Source of the DNA: an uncultured Candidatus Actinomarina sp.
GTDB taxonomy: Bacteria; Actinomycetota; Acidimicrobiia; Actinomarinales; Actinomarinaceae
Direction: 5' to 3'
Length of the DNA: 60,774 nucleotides
NCBI GenBank assembly: GCA_902519215.1
Contig: CABYIX010000006.1
Coordinates: forward strand, 1-60,774
Made by a program: the position numbers and the translations under genes. The notes beneath the pieces are model-generated. The model worked only from the letters and a program-made list of their open reading frames with translations. It searched no databases and was not told where the DNA came from. This document shows positions 17,285-24,810 of the stretch, piece by piece. How positions within the stretch are numbered: the stretch's first letter is position 1; each line of letters begins with the position of its first letter.

Positions 17285-18218
17285 CTTTTAAAGCCTTTGC
17301 ATAATCTTCAATTAGTGGATACTGAAATTCAAATCCTTCTTTTAGGAGTTTTTCAGGAATTATTCGCAGACTGCAAAAAATTAATCCATGAGCTAACTCA
17401 GAACCCATCAATAGATTTATTGCTAATTGTGGAGCTGGGATTATTGAAAGTTTTTTAAATACTTTTGCAAATCTCGAAGAAAATTCTTTTTGCTCCATAG
17501 GCACTGGAGAAACAAAATTTACTGGTCCTGATACATCGTCATTTTCTAAACAGAAAATATAGGCATTTATAACATCTTCTATTGAAATCCAAGACCAAAA
17601 TTGTGTTCCTTTACCTAAGGGTCCTGAAATATTTAACTTAGTGGTTAAAGTAATAAGCTGAGTAGCTATATTTCCTTTACCTAATATAAAGCCGTTTCTA
17701 GCCTTAACAACCCTAACATCACTCTTTTGTAACTGATTAAGTGGTTCTTCCCAAGCTTCTTCAGCAACTAATTGATCGAAGGTACCCCTATTAAATTTGG
17801 TGGTAGCTTCTGTAATAACCTCATCAGAATGGTCTCCATAAATAGTTGTACCTGATGCTGTAATAAAAATCTTTGGATAGCTTTCGCTATCATTGAAAGT
17901 TTTCATGAATAGGTCTGACGCCCACTTTCTAGACCAATATATTCTAGATTTTTTTTCTTTAGTCCACCTTCCACCGCTTAATGGTAAAAACCCAAATATA
18001 TCTTTTGGTGCAAGTGATTCGCCTGCTAGATGAACAATTGCATCTAATGTTTCGAACTTTTCTTTATCTATTTCTTGTTTAGATGGACTCCAATAAATTT
18101 CATTTTCTTTCTGAGGTTCTCTTCTAACAAACTTAAATACTTCAAATCCTTTTTCTGCAAGTTCATTGCAGAGTTTTTTACCAATATACCCTGAGGCTCC
18201 TGTTATTCCGACTTTCAA
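17277..18218 (-). CDS. TIGR01777 family NAD(P)-dependent epimerase (SDR39U1/YfcH-like)
   Basis: Extended short-chain dehydrogenase-like protein of 313 aa. Rossmann motif GITGASGYIGKKL at residues 3-15, then AIVHLAGESLA and the RWTKEKKSRIYWSR segment peculiar to TIGR01777, SGTTIYG in place of the usual catalytic Tyr region, and a C-terminal DUF1731-like end (FQYPLIEDYAKAL). Substrate is unknown for the family. It overlaps the Nfu_N gene by 4 bases and the coiled-coil gene by 8, forming a unit with pyk upstream. Confidence 0.9.
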   Translation of the reverse strand: MKVGITGASGYIGKKLCNELAEKGFEVFKFVRREPQKENEIYWSPSKQEIDKEKFETLDAIVHLAGESLAPKDIFGFLPLSGGRWTKEKKSRIYWSRKWASDLFMKTFNDSESYPKIFITASGTTIYGDHSDEVITEATTKFNRGTFDQLVAEEAWEEPLNQLQKSDVRVVKARNGFILGKGNIATQLITLTTKLNISGPLGKGTQFWSWISIEDVINAYIFCLENDDVSGPVNFVSPVPMEQKEFSSRFAKVFKKLSIIPAPQLAINLLMGSELAHGLIFCSLRIIPEKLLKEGFEFQYPLIEDYAKALKDE

Positions 18219-18517
18219 TTTGAACCATCTTTATAGAATATAAAAAAGTTTTTGAGTGTATTTTCAATATGAGATGCATCATTTCCAATATTTCTATAAA
18301 AATTTACTGTAACTATGTTTGACTGGATAAAGATAGTTTCTATATCATCAATCTCCTGGAATAACTTTAAAGCTAACTTACCACTAACATCGGAAATTAA
18401 AGATGCATCAGAGATATTATTGAAAGTCATACCTTCTTGACCAGAAACAGATCTATTTAAATCAAAAATAACGGTTTTATTTAATTTCGTAGTCTTGACT
18501 TCAATAATCTGGCCCAT
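18215..18517 (-). CDS. Stand-alone Nfu/NifU N-terminal domain protein
   Basis: A 100-aa protein whose middle (residues 37-75, SDVSGKLALKLFQEIDDIET then IFIQSNIVTVNFYRN) matches the Nfu N-terminal domain pattern: S-P-L-A-x-x-L-F, then a predicted strand and (F)ITV. In NFU1-type Fe-S carriers this domain precedes the CxxC-bearing NifU C-terminal domain; here there is no Cys and no C-terminal domain. A separate CxxC protein is encoded at 35625-35897. It lies between pyk (TAATG overlap) and the epimerase (4-base overlap). Function is inferred from domain only. Confidence 0.62.
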   Translation of the reverse strand: MGQIIEVKTTKLNKTVIFDLNRSVSGQEGMTFNNISDASLISDVSGKLALKLFQEIDDIETIFIQSNIVTVNFYRNIGNDASHIENTLKNFFIFYKDGSN

Positions 18518-19914
18518 TAACTCTCTCCTATTCTGTGCACTCTTATTAAGTTTGTTGCTGCTTCAACATTTGGAGGCGTTCCAGCAACAACAACAACTTT
18601 ATCACCTTTATTATATTTTTTTTCATTTTTTAAGAAGTCATTAGCATCAGATAACATTTCTTCAAAAGTGTCTCTTCTCTCTATTTTGTATTGTTCCACA
18701 CCCCAGAGCAAACTCATTTGATTGTAAGTTTTTGATTTAGAAGTAAATGTAATTATTGGCGATTTTGGTCTGTAATTAGAAATTAATAAAGGGGTTCTTC
18801 CAGATTCGGTAAAAGCTACAATTGCTCTAGCATCAATGTCATTCGCAACTTGAACTGCTGCTCTAGCTAAAGTAGTTGTTAGTTCATCTATAGATGAAAG
18901 TTCTTTAAACATAAGTGTTGATGTATCATTTCTAGCATCAGTTTCTGAACAAATCGTAGACATGACTTCAACTACTCTGTTTGGATGGTCTCCAATTGAG
19001 GTCTCTGCAGAAAGCATAACTGCATCTGTTCCTTCTAATATTGCATTCGTTATATCAGTTACCTCTGCTCTAGTTGGTCTGTAAGCAGTCTTCATAGATT
19101 GAAGCATTTCAGTAGCAGTGATAGAGATTTTACCTCTTGAATTTGCTGCATTAAGAATCTGCTTTTGTACAAAAGGTACCTGTTCAATTGGTAGTTGGAC
19201 ACCTAAATCACCTCGTGCAACCATAACCCCATCTGAAACTTCTAAAATTTCTTCAATGTTATCTAATGCTATCTTGAGTTCTATTTTTGCAATTACTTTT
19301 ATATCTTTAGGAATAAGTTTTTTAACTGTATTAATGTCCTCAGCATTTCGTACAAATGAGACTGCTACAAAATCGACATCATTACTCTTGCCAAATTTTA
19401 AATCCTCGATGTCTTTAGGTGTTATTGCGGATACAGAAAGGTTTGAATCAGGAAATGCAACTCCTTGATTATCTCTTAGCTCACCACCTATCAAAATAAG
19501 AGCTTCCAAAGTATTCTTGTTTTTTTTAACAACCTTAAGAACAACCTGTCCATCATCAATAAAAATACGATCTCCAATATTGATATCTTGAATTAAGTCT
19601 TCATAATTTATGAACACAGTTGTTTCGTCAGATTTACATTCTTTATTAGTTATGTTGATTTGTTTACTTTTCTTAAGGACAGTATTCTCTTTTGCAATCC
19701 CTGTCCTAATCTTTGGTCCTTGTATATCTTGCATAACTGCTACATTTTTCTTCGAAGATTTTGCCCACTTTATAACATTTTCATGATCTTCCATTGAACC
19801 ATGGGAAAAATTTAGCCTTAAAACATCAACACCCTGTTGAACAACTTTATGTATTTTTTGTTCTGAAAGTAAGCTTGGACCTACTGTTGCAATAATTTTA
19901 GTTTTTCTATCCAT
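18517..19914 (-). CDS. pyk: Pyruvate kinase
   Basis: Final glycolytic step: PEP + ADP to pyruvate + ATP. About 465 aa from the ATG at 19914 (MDRKTKIIATVGPS, the conserved family N-terminus); the frame extends to 19938 but without homology. Motifs: RLNFSHGSMEDH, MQDIQGPKIRTG, the K+/Mg2+ site IAKIELKIALDNIEEI and the signature GVMVARGDLGVQLP, followed by TRAEVTDITNAILEGTDAVMLSAETS in the active site. A promoter with a -10 6 bp from the ATG implies a leaderless mRNA. It is divergent from cofC/fbiD, whose product consumes PEP (FbiD) or phospholactate. Confidence 0.96.
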   Translation of the reverse strand: MDRKTKIIATVGPSLLSEQKIHKVVQQGVDVLRLNFSHGSMEDHENVIKWAKSSKKNVAVMQDIQGPKIRTGIAKENTVLKKSKQINITNKECKSDETTVFINYEDLIQDINIGDRIFIDDGQVVLKVVKKNKNTLEALILIGGELRDNQGVAFPDSNLSVSAITPKDIEDLKFGKSNDVDFVAVSFVRNAEDINTVKKLIPKDIKVIAKIELKIALDNIEEILEVSDGVMVARGDLGVQLPIEQVPFVQKQILNAANSRGKISITATEMLQSMKTAYRPTRAEVTDITNAILEGTDAVMLSAETSIGDHPNRVVEVMSTICSETDARNDTSTLMFKELSSIDELTTTLARAAVQVANDIDARAIVAFTESGRTPLLISNYRPKSPIITFTSKSKTYNQMSLLWGVEQYKIERRDTFEEMLSDANDFLKNEKKYNKGDKVVVVAGTPPNVEAATNLIRVHRIGES

Positions 19915-19920
19915 ATTGAT

Positions 19921-19948
19921 TAAATACTTTAATAGCATGGTATAACAA
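19921..19948 (-). promoter_or_regulatory. Promoter of pyk
   Basis: Read on the minus strand: -35 TTGTTA, 16-bp spacer, -10 TATTTA, then 6 bp to the pyk ATG, which would put transcription start at or next to the start codon. It fills the 44-bp gap to the divergent cofC/fbiD gene. Confidence 0.5.
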
Positions 19949-19958
19949 ATTTAAGAAT

Positions 19959-20564
19959 ATGAATAGCAAAATAATAATTGGAATACCTATACATAGCTTT
20001 GACAACCCTATGTCAAGACTGAGCGATAGTGTGGATTTAAAAACTAGACAAAATCTCCAAAAAGCACTCTTAGTTAACACAGTTAACTGTTTTAAAGCTG
20101 AAAATGTAGACATTTATCTAATTTCTAATAGTCATGATGTAGAGATAATTGCAGATGAGCTAAATGTAAGATTATTTAGGACAAACGTTAGTGGTTTAAA
20201 TCATGAAATTATAGAATTTACAACTCTAATTAAAAATTATCAAAATTGGTCAATATGTCATGCAGACCTTCCTTATTTAAATAAATTCAACATATCTGTA
20301 TTTTTAAAAGAAATAGAGAATAATAAAATCGTTATTTCAAAAAGTGATGATAATGGAACACCCCTAATTGGAGGGAGTGTGTTTTTTGATAATTTTGAAT
20401 ATGGTAAAAATAGTTTTAACAAACATACAGGTGCTCTGAAAAAACAAAAAATTGAATTTAAGCAGATATACAATAAAGAACTATATTTTGAGCTTGATAC
20501 TCCGAAAGATTATGAGATTTTCATCAAAAATACTCCAAGATGGTATAAAAAGCTATCTTTATAG
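19959..20564 (+). CDS. fbiD: 2-phospho-L-lactate / PEP guanylyltransferase (CofC/FbiD), coenzyme F420 pathway
   Basis: Makes the GDP-activated C3 precursor (from PEP in actinobacteria, from 2-phospholactate in archaea) joined to Fo in F420 biosynthesis. At 201 aa the length fits. Family features: IPIHSFDNPMSRLSDS (variant of the IPxKxxxxAKSRLS start), an R..LQKALL helix, SICHADLPYL with the metal-binding ADLP, NGTPLIGGSVFF in place of GTNALL, and the characteristic FEYGKNSFNKHTGAL and ELDTPKDYE end. It is divergent from pyk across 44 bp. Its TAG stop directly abuts the 3' end of an oppositely oriented tRNA gene. Other F420 genes are not in view. Confidence 0.83.
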   Translation: MNSKIIIGIPIHSFDNPMSRLSDSVDLKTRQNLQKALLVNTVNCFKAENVDIYLISNSHDVEIIADELNVRLFRTNVSGLNHEIIEFTTLIKNYQNWSICHADLPYLNKFNISVFLKEIENNKIVISKSDDNGTPLIGGSVFFDNFEYGKNSFNKHTGALKKQKIEFKQIYNKELYFELDTPKDYEIFIKNTPRWYKKLSL

Positions 20565-20637
20565 CAGCCCCGACCGGATTTGAACCGGCGTTTCTGCCTT
20601 GAGAGGGCAGCGTCCTAGGCCTCTAGACGACGGGGCC
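20565..20637 (-). tRNA. trnE: tRNA-Glu(CUC)
   Basis: A 73-nt cloverleaf read on the minus strand: 7-bp acceptor (GGCCCCG with CGGGGCU, one G-U), discriminator G, D arm, anticodon stem CUGCC/GGCAG with loop CUCUCAA (anticodon CUC), T arm GCCGG-UUCAAAU-CCGGU. No CCA is encoded. It is nearly identical to the Glu(UUC) gene at 20721 outside the anticodon arm. Confidence 0.96.
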
Positions 20638-20641
20638 TCTG

Positions 20642-20713
20642 CTCGGGGAGAAGGACTTGAACCCTCAACGATGGGACCAGAACCCATTGTGTTGCCAATT
20701 ACACCATCCCCGA
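20642..20713 (-). tRNA. trnQ: tRNA-Gln(CUG)
   Basis: A 72-nt cloverleaf on the minus strand: acceptor UCGGGGA/UCCCCGA (7 bp), discriminator G, anticodon stem AUGGG/CCCAU with loop UUCUGGU (anticodon CUG), T arm GAGGG-UUCAAGU-CCUUC. No encoded CCA. With GatCAB encoded nearby and no GlnRS in the window, it is probably charged through Glu-tRNA(Gln). Confidence 0.96.
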
Positions 20714-20720
20714 AAGATTG

Positions 20721-20793
20721 CAGCCCCGACCGGATTCGAACCGGCGTTTCTGGGTTGAAAACCCAGCGTCCTAGGCCTCTGGACGACGGGGCC
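20721..20793 (-). tRNA. trnE: tRNA-Glu(UUC)
   Basis: A 73-nt cloverleaf on the minus strand with the same acceptor and T arm as the Glu(CUC) gene; anticodon stem CUGGG/CCCAG with loop UUUUCAA (anticodon UUC). No CCA. It lies 39 bp downstream of gltX on the same strand, so gltX and the three tRNAs may form one transcript. Confidence 0.96.
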
Positions 20794-20832
20794 GTATAAA
20801 TATTAAGAATAAAGTATTTTAATTATTAGTTG

Positions 20833-22143
20833 TTACAATTTTTCGATAGTTTCAGCTAAACGAGCTAAAGATGCTTCTTTTCCTAGAGAATGAATTGACT
20901 CAAATAAAGGGGGGCTTATTTTTGTCCCAGTGACTGCAACTCGTGTTGCCTGAAAACCTACTTTTGTTTTTAAGTCCAAATCTTTTAAAGTTTCTCTCAT
21001 AATCAACTCTATATTCTCCAATGAAAATTCTTCTAAGTCTTTGAATTTTTCTCTAATATTTTCAAGATAACTTTGTGCCTCTGTTGAGTTTACTGAATCC
21101 CACTCTTCAGAATTAACAACAAAAGGTTCATCGAGTAAAAATAAAACCTGAGGGGTTAAGTCATTTAATGTTTCTATTCTTTCCTGAACAGAGGGTAAGA
21201 TTTTAGTCAACCTGTTTAATTCATCAGTGAAAAGGGTCCTACTGAGATCATTTTCGATTTGATTTATAGCTGTTTTTTCAAAATCTTCTTCATTGGTTGA
21301 TCTAATATATAAACCGTTTAACCAAAGTAGTTTTTTCTCATCAAATATTGCAGAATTAGGCAGTACATCTTTGAAATCAAATTTTTCAACAGCTAATTCG
21401 GAATCAAACTTTTCAAGATCATTTCCGGGTGACCAACCTAGTAAACATAGATAATTGAACATTGCTTCTTGAAGTATTCCTTTATCTCTAAAAGCTTCAA
21501 CTGAAGTATCTCCATGACGTTTACTTAATTTTTTTCCATCGGGACCAAAAAGTAAAGGCAGGTGACAGAAGTCTGGAAGATCTGAATTTAAAGCTTGCAT
21601 TATTAATATATGCTTTGGAGTAGAAGACAATATATCCTCTCCCCTAGCAATTATTGTTATTCCATAATCAATATCATCTATCGTTGAAGCAAGATGATAT
21701 GTTGGTGACTTATCAGACCGCAATATCACAAAATCTTCTACATCTGATAAATTAAATGACATGTCACCTCTGACATAGTCTTTAAATTCTATAGATCCAT
21801 TATCTGGAACTTTAAACCTTACAGCACCATCATCTTCATATGCAAGACCTTCTGATAGTAACTGGTTAGCCACTTCTTGATATCTTTCAAAACGTAATGA
21901 CTGCTTATATTCTCCATGGGGTCCGCCTACATCAACCCCCTCATCCCAATCAATACCTAGCCATCTAAAATTCTGAATAATATCATTCTTGAATTCTTCC
22001 GTACTTCTTTCAGTGTCAGTGTCATCTATTCTTACTAGAAATGTACCGTTGTTTGCTTTTGCATACAGCCAGTTAAAAAGTGCAGTTCTTGCGTTTCCTA
22101 TATGTAGTTTGCCAGTAGGTGAAGGAGCAATTCTTAATTTCAT
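20833..22143 (-). CDS. gltX: Glutamyl-tRNA synthetase (probably non-discriminating)
   Basis: Charges tRNA-Glu and, by inference, tRNA-Gln with glutamate. At 436 aa it is about 30 residues shorter than E. coli GltX. Class I motifs: APSPTGKLHIGNARTALFNW (HIGH as HIGN) at residues 6-25, RIDDTDTERS, and KMSKS as KLSKR in DGKKLSKRHGDTS. The C-terminal anticodon domain is present though short. Non-discriminating behaviour is inferred from gatCAB in the same region. The start shares one base with the FAH gene stop (TAATG), an actinobacterial gene pair. Confidence 0.96.
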   Translation of the reverse strand: MKLRIAPSPTGKLHIGNARTALFNWLYAKANNGTFLVRIDDTDTERSTEEFKNDIIQNFRWLGIDWDEGVDVGGPHGEYKQSLRFERYQEVANQLLSEGLAYEDDGAVRFKVPDNGSIEFKDYVRGDMSFNLSDVEDFVILRSDKSPTYHLASTIDDIDYGITIIARGEDILSSTPKHILIMQALNSDLPDFCHLPLLFGPDGKKLSKRHGDTSVEAFRDKGILQEAMFNYLCLLGWSPGNDLEKFDSELAVEKFDFKDVLPNSAIFDEKKLLWLNGLYIRSTNEEDFEKTAINQIENDLSRTLFTDELNRLTKILPSVQERIETLNDLTPQVLFLLDEPFVVNSEEWDSVNSTEAQSYLENIREKFKDLEEFSLENIELIMRETLKDLDLKTKVGFQATRVAVTGTKISPPLFESIHSLGKEASLARLAETIEKL

Positions 22144-22919
22144 TATTTTACAGTATTAATTAAAGTTCCAATTGTCTCAATCTGAATTGTAATCTCATCA
22201 CCGGGAACAACTTTAGAGACCCCCTCTGGCGTACCTGTAAGAATTACATCACCTGGTAAAAGCGTCATAATTGAACTTACGAAACAAACAATGTCTTCAA
22301 TTGAAAATATCATATCTCGAGTATTTCCATCTTGCTTAAGTTCACCATTCACATAACATTTAATATTAAGTTCTGGGCTTTCTTCAAATTCTGTTTGAAT
22401 AACTGGACCTAAAGGGCAGAATGTATCAAAACTTTTAGCTCTGGTGAAGTTGCCATTGAATGTACCGTCTTGGCCTTGTAATACTCTCTCAGATAAATCA
22501 TTGGCAATAGTAAACCCTAATACATGCTCTGACCAGTTAGCTGGAGTTAAGTTTTTACTTATTTTCCCTATGACAATAGCTAACTCAGCTTCATGATCAA
22601 CATGTTGAGCTATTTGTGGATATATTATTGATTCGCCAGTTCCAATGACAGATGTTGAAGGCTTATTAAAAAAAACTGGATTTCTAGGTGCACTATAGTC
22701 ATGTACGCCTAGCTCTACAGCATGCTTATGAAAATTCTTTGCAACACCAGTTACCTTACTTGGCAATACTGGAGATAAAAGTTGTATTTCATCGAGGTGA
22801 TATTTTTCCTCAGTTGGTTCCCAAACTACAAGGGGTGAGCCTTCATACCTGAGTACTTGGTCGTCAACCAATTCACCGTAGAATATATCTCCTTGAAATT
22901 TTGCCCTAACTATCTTCAT
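22143..22919 (-). CDS. Fumarylacetoacetate hydrolase (FAH) family protein
   Basis: 258-aa member of the FAH superfamily, whose members hydrolyse or isomerise 2,4-dioxo acids with a divalent metal. Metal ligands are visible: EAELAIVIGK (DHEAELAIVIG, about residue 110) and the later Asp/Glu in GFTIANDLSER. The C-terminal LLPGDVILTGTPEGV motif is highly conserved. Members beside gltX are common in actinobacteria; they resemble oxaloacetate decarboxylase/tautomerase or HHDD isomerase enzymes, and the substrate here is not known. Confidence 0.88.
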   Translation of the reverse strand: MKIVRAKFQGDIFYGELVDDQVLRYEGSPLVVWEPTEEKYHLDEIQLLSPVLPSKVTGVAKNFHKHAVELGVHDYSAPRNPVFFNKPSTSVIGTGESIIYPQIAQHVDHEAELAIVIGKISKNLTPANWSEHVLGFTIANDLSERVLQGQDGTFNGNFTRAKSFDTFCPLGPVIQTEFEESPELNIKCYVNGELKQDGNTRDMIFSIEDIVCFVSSIMTLLPGDVILTGTPEGVSKVVPGDEITIQIETIGTLINTVK

Positions 22920-22937
22920 TACCCAAGTGTATAAGTT

Positions 22938-23372
22938 TTATATTTTATCTTCTGAATTAGAACTAAATAATTCTGCTAGGTGTAACCCAGGAATTTTCTC
23001 ACCGCTACAGATTTTTAATGTGTCCTTATCTAATTTACCTAAATTATTTTCAGTAATTTCTAAAATTTCAACAACTTTAACGACATCACTTTTTGTCGGC
23101 GCTCTTCCTGACATAGAAGCTTGGTAGATAACCAAATTAGTAATTATCTTAGATATTAATTTACCCTTGTAGTGGTTAACCCATAAATGATTGAATTGCT
23201 TTATAAGCTTTAAAGCATAGCCACTATCGGGACTTGGTATTGAGAACACTTCTTCTAATGGAGAGACAAGCACACTTCTGTTTTTTTTTGATCCCAAAGA
23301 TCTGGGAACTGGAAGATTGATATCCTTTTTTAAACCTTGGGTATCAGGAATAATATTTGGCTGTTGCGTCAT
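22938..23372 (-). CDS. Hypothetical protein between ilvE and the FAH gene
   Basis: A 144-aa protein I cannot assign. The first 50 residues are basic and Pro/Ser-rich (INLPVPRSLGSKKNRSVL), followed by a mostly helical region (SPDSGYALKLIKQFNHLWV ... GRAPTKSDVVKVVEILEIT). It has no membrane segment or signal peptide. The start overlaps ilvE by 4 bases (ATGA type), so it is cotranslated with it. Codon usage looks like the neighbours, which supports a real gene. Confidence 0.7.
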   Translation of the reverse strand: MTQQPNIIPDTQGLKKDINLPVPRSLGSKKNRSVLVSPLEEVFSIPSPDSGYALKLIKQFNHLWVNHYKGKLISKIITNLVIYQASMSGRAPTKSDVVKVVEILEITENNLGKLDKDTLKICSGEKIPGLHLAELFSSNSEDKI

Positions 23373-24286
23373 GAGACCAATGTCAGATAATGGTGATAGT
23401 CAGCATCTATACCATTAACAATTGTTAAATATTTATCTCGTATTGAATTTGTTACATCTCCTGGAGCACCAGACCCAATATTTTCTCCATCTATTGCAAC
23501 AACACCCACTACTTCGGTAGCTGTACCAGTAAAAAAGAGTTCATCAGCATCTTTTAAGTCATCAATAGAAATATTTTTTTCTTCTAATGGAATGCTCATT
23601 GATTGTGCAATTTCAATAACTGTTTTTCTTGTAATTCCCCCCAATGCACCTGTTTCAATTGGTGGTGTAGTTATTTTTCCATCTTTAATTAAGAATAAAT
23701 TTTGACCACTGCCTTCTGCAACTACATCATTGTCTCCAAGCATAATTGCATCATCATAGCCACTATTAACAGCATCTATTTTTGCTAGAGTTGAGTTCAT
23801 GTAGCCACCGACTCCTTTTGCATATGGTTTAAAACTTTGAGGGCTAATTCTTTTCCAATTTGATATGCAAACTTTAACACCCTTGTTTCCAGCATCATCC
23901 CCAAGATATGCACCCCAACTCCAAGCTGCAACTGACACATATACTGGAACGTTTTGTGGCAAAAGCCCCATTTCTCCTTCTCCAAAAAATACAAGTGGCC
24001 TGATATATGCTGAGGATAATTTATTTAGATGCACAGAATCTTTTATTGCTTGTGTAATCTCTTCTTTTTGAAATGGAATAGAAAGACTGTAGGCATCGGC
24101 TGATTCATAAAGTCTATTAACGTGGTCAGTAAGTCGAAATATGGAAGTACCTATTTGAGAATCTCTAGCTCTAATTCCTTCAAACACACCTGTTCCATAA
24201 TGTAGGGTGTGTGACATAACGCTTACATTTGCGTCCTCCCATTTAACGAATTCGCCATTAAGCCATATAAGATCTGATTTTTCCAT
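23369..24286 (-). CDS. ilvE: Branched-chain amino acid aminotransferase
   Basis: Class IV PLP transaminase for the last step of Val/Leu/Ile synthesis and the first step of their breakdown. About 305 aa from the ATG at 24286 (MEKSDLIWLNGEFVKWED); the frame opens 4 codons earlier. Motifs: SHTLHYGTGVFEGIRA, the Schiff-base Lys in YAKGVGGYMNS, VVAEGSGQNLFLI, and TGTATEVVGVVAIDG. It is divergent from pgpA, with about 60 bp between the starts, and overlaps the following hypothetical gene. Confidence 0.94.
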   Translation of the reverse strand: MEKSDLIWLNGEFVKWEDANVSVMSHTLHYGTGVFEGIRARDSQIGTSIFRLTDHVNRLYESADAYSLSIPFQKEEITQAIKDSVHLNKLSSAYIRPLVFFGEGEMGLLPQNVPVYVSVAAWSWGAYLGDDAGNKGVKVCISNWKRISPQSFKPYAKGVGGYMNSTLAKIDAVNSGYDDAIMLGDNDVVAEGSGQNLFLIKDGKITTPPIETGALGGITRKTVIEIAQSMSIPLEEKNISIDDLKDADELFFTGTATEVVGVVAIDGENIGSGAPGDVTNSIRDKYLTIVNGIDADYHHYLTLVS

Positions 24287-24348
24287 TATTAATAACAAAT
24301 ACTACACCTTTTTATAAATGAAGCTATAAAAAATACTATTATTCAACT

Positions 24349-24810
24349 GTGAAAAGATTTATTGCCTCAGGTTTTGGAGTAGGAATCATTTGGAATTCTA
24401 TTTTTGGTGATCAAAAAGGTGGTGGAACATTAGCACCACTTTTATTTACATTAATAATTTATTTTCTACAATTAAATGTTCTTGAATTATCTATTTTATT
24501 TATAGTTTTAGTTTTAATATATATTTTTGCTGTTGATGATCAAGATGCAGATGATGATCCAAGTTGGATAACATTAGATGAAATAGTAGGAATGAGCTTA
24601 GTTTCTATAGCCTCTCCATCTAAGTTACTGCCATTAATTGCTGGCTTTATTGTCTTTCGTCTTAGTGACATACTAAAACAACCTAAGTTTGTTAAAGACC
24701 TAGAAAACTATCCTGGTAAGCTAGGCGTACTTTATGATGACCTAGGTGCTGGGTTGATGGGATTACTATCTGCAACAATTGTTAATCAGATTATAAATCT
24801 AACTCTTTAG
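24349..24810 (+). CDS. pgpA: Phosphatidylglycerophosphatase A
   Basis: Dephosphorylates phosphatidylglycerophosphate to phosphatidylglycerol at the inner membrane. The 153-aa product has the PgpA pattern: FIASGFGVGIIW ... GGGTLAPLL at the N-terminus, WITLDEIVGM (about 76), then GFIVFRLSDILKQPKFVKDL and YDDLGAGLMG with the DD pair. Four membrane segments are visible. The start is GTG at 24349. The 3' end overlaps the convergent gatB end by 20 bp. Confidence 0.88.
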   Translation: MKRFIASGFGVGIIWNSIFGDQKGGGTLAPLLFTLIIYFLQLNVLELSILFIVLVLIYIFAVDDQDADDDPSWITLDEIVGMSLVSIASPSKLLPLIAGFIVFRLSDILKQPKFVKDLENYPGKLGVLYDDLGAGLMGLLSATIVNQIINLTL

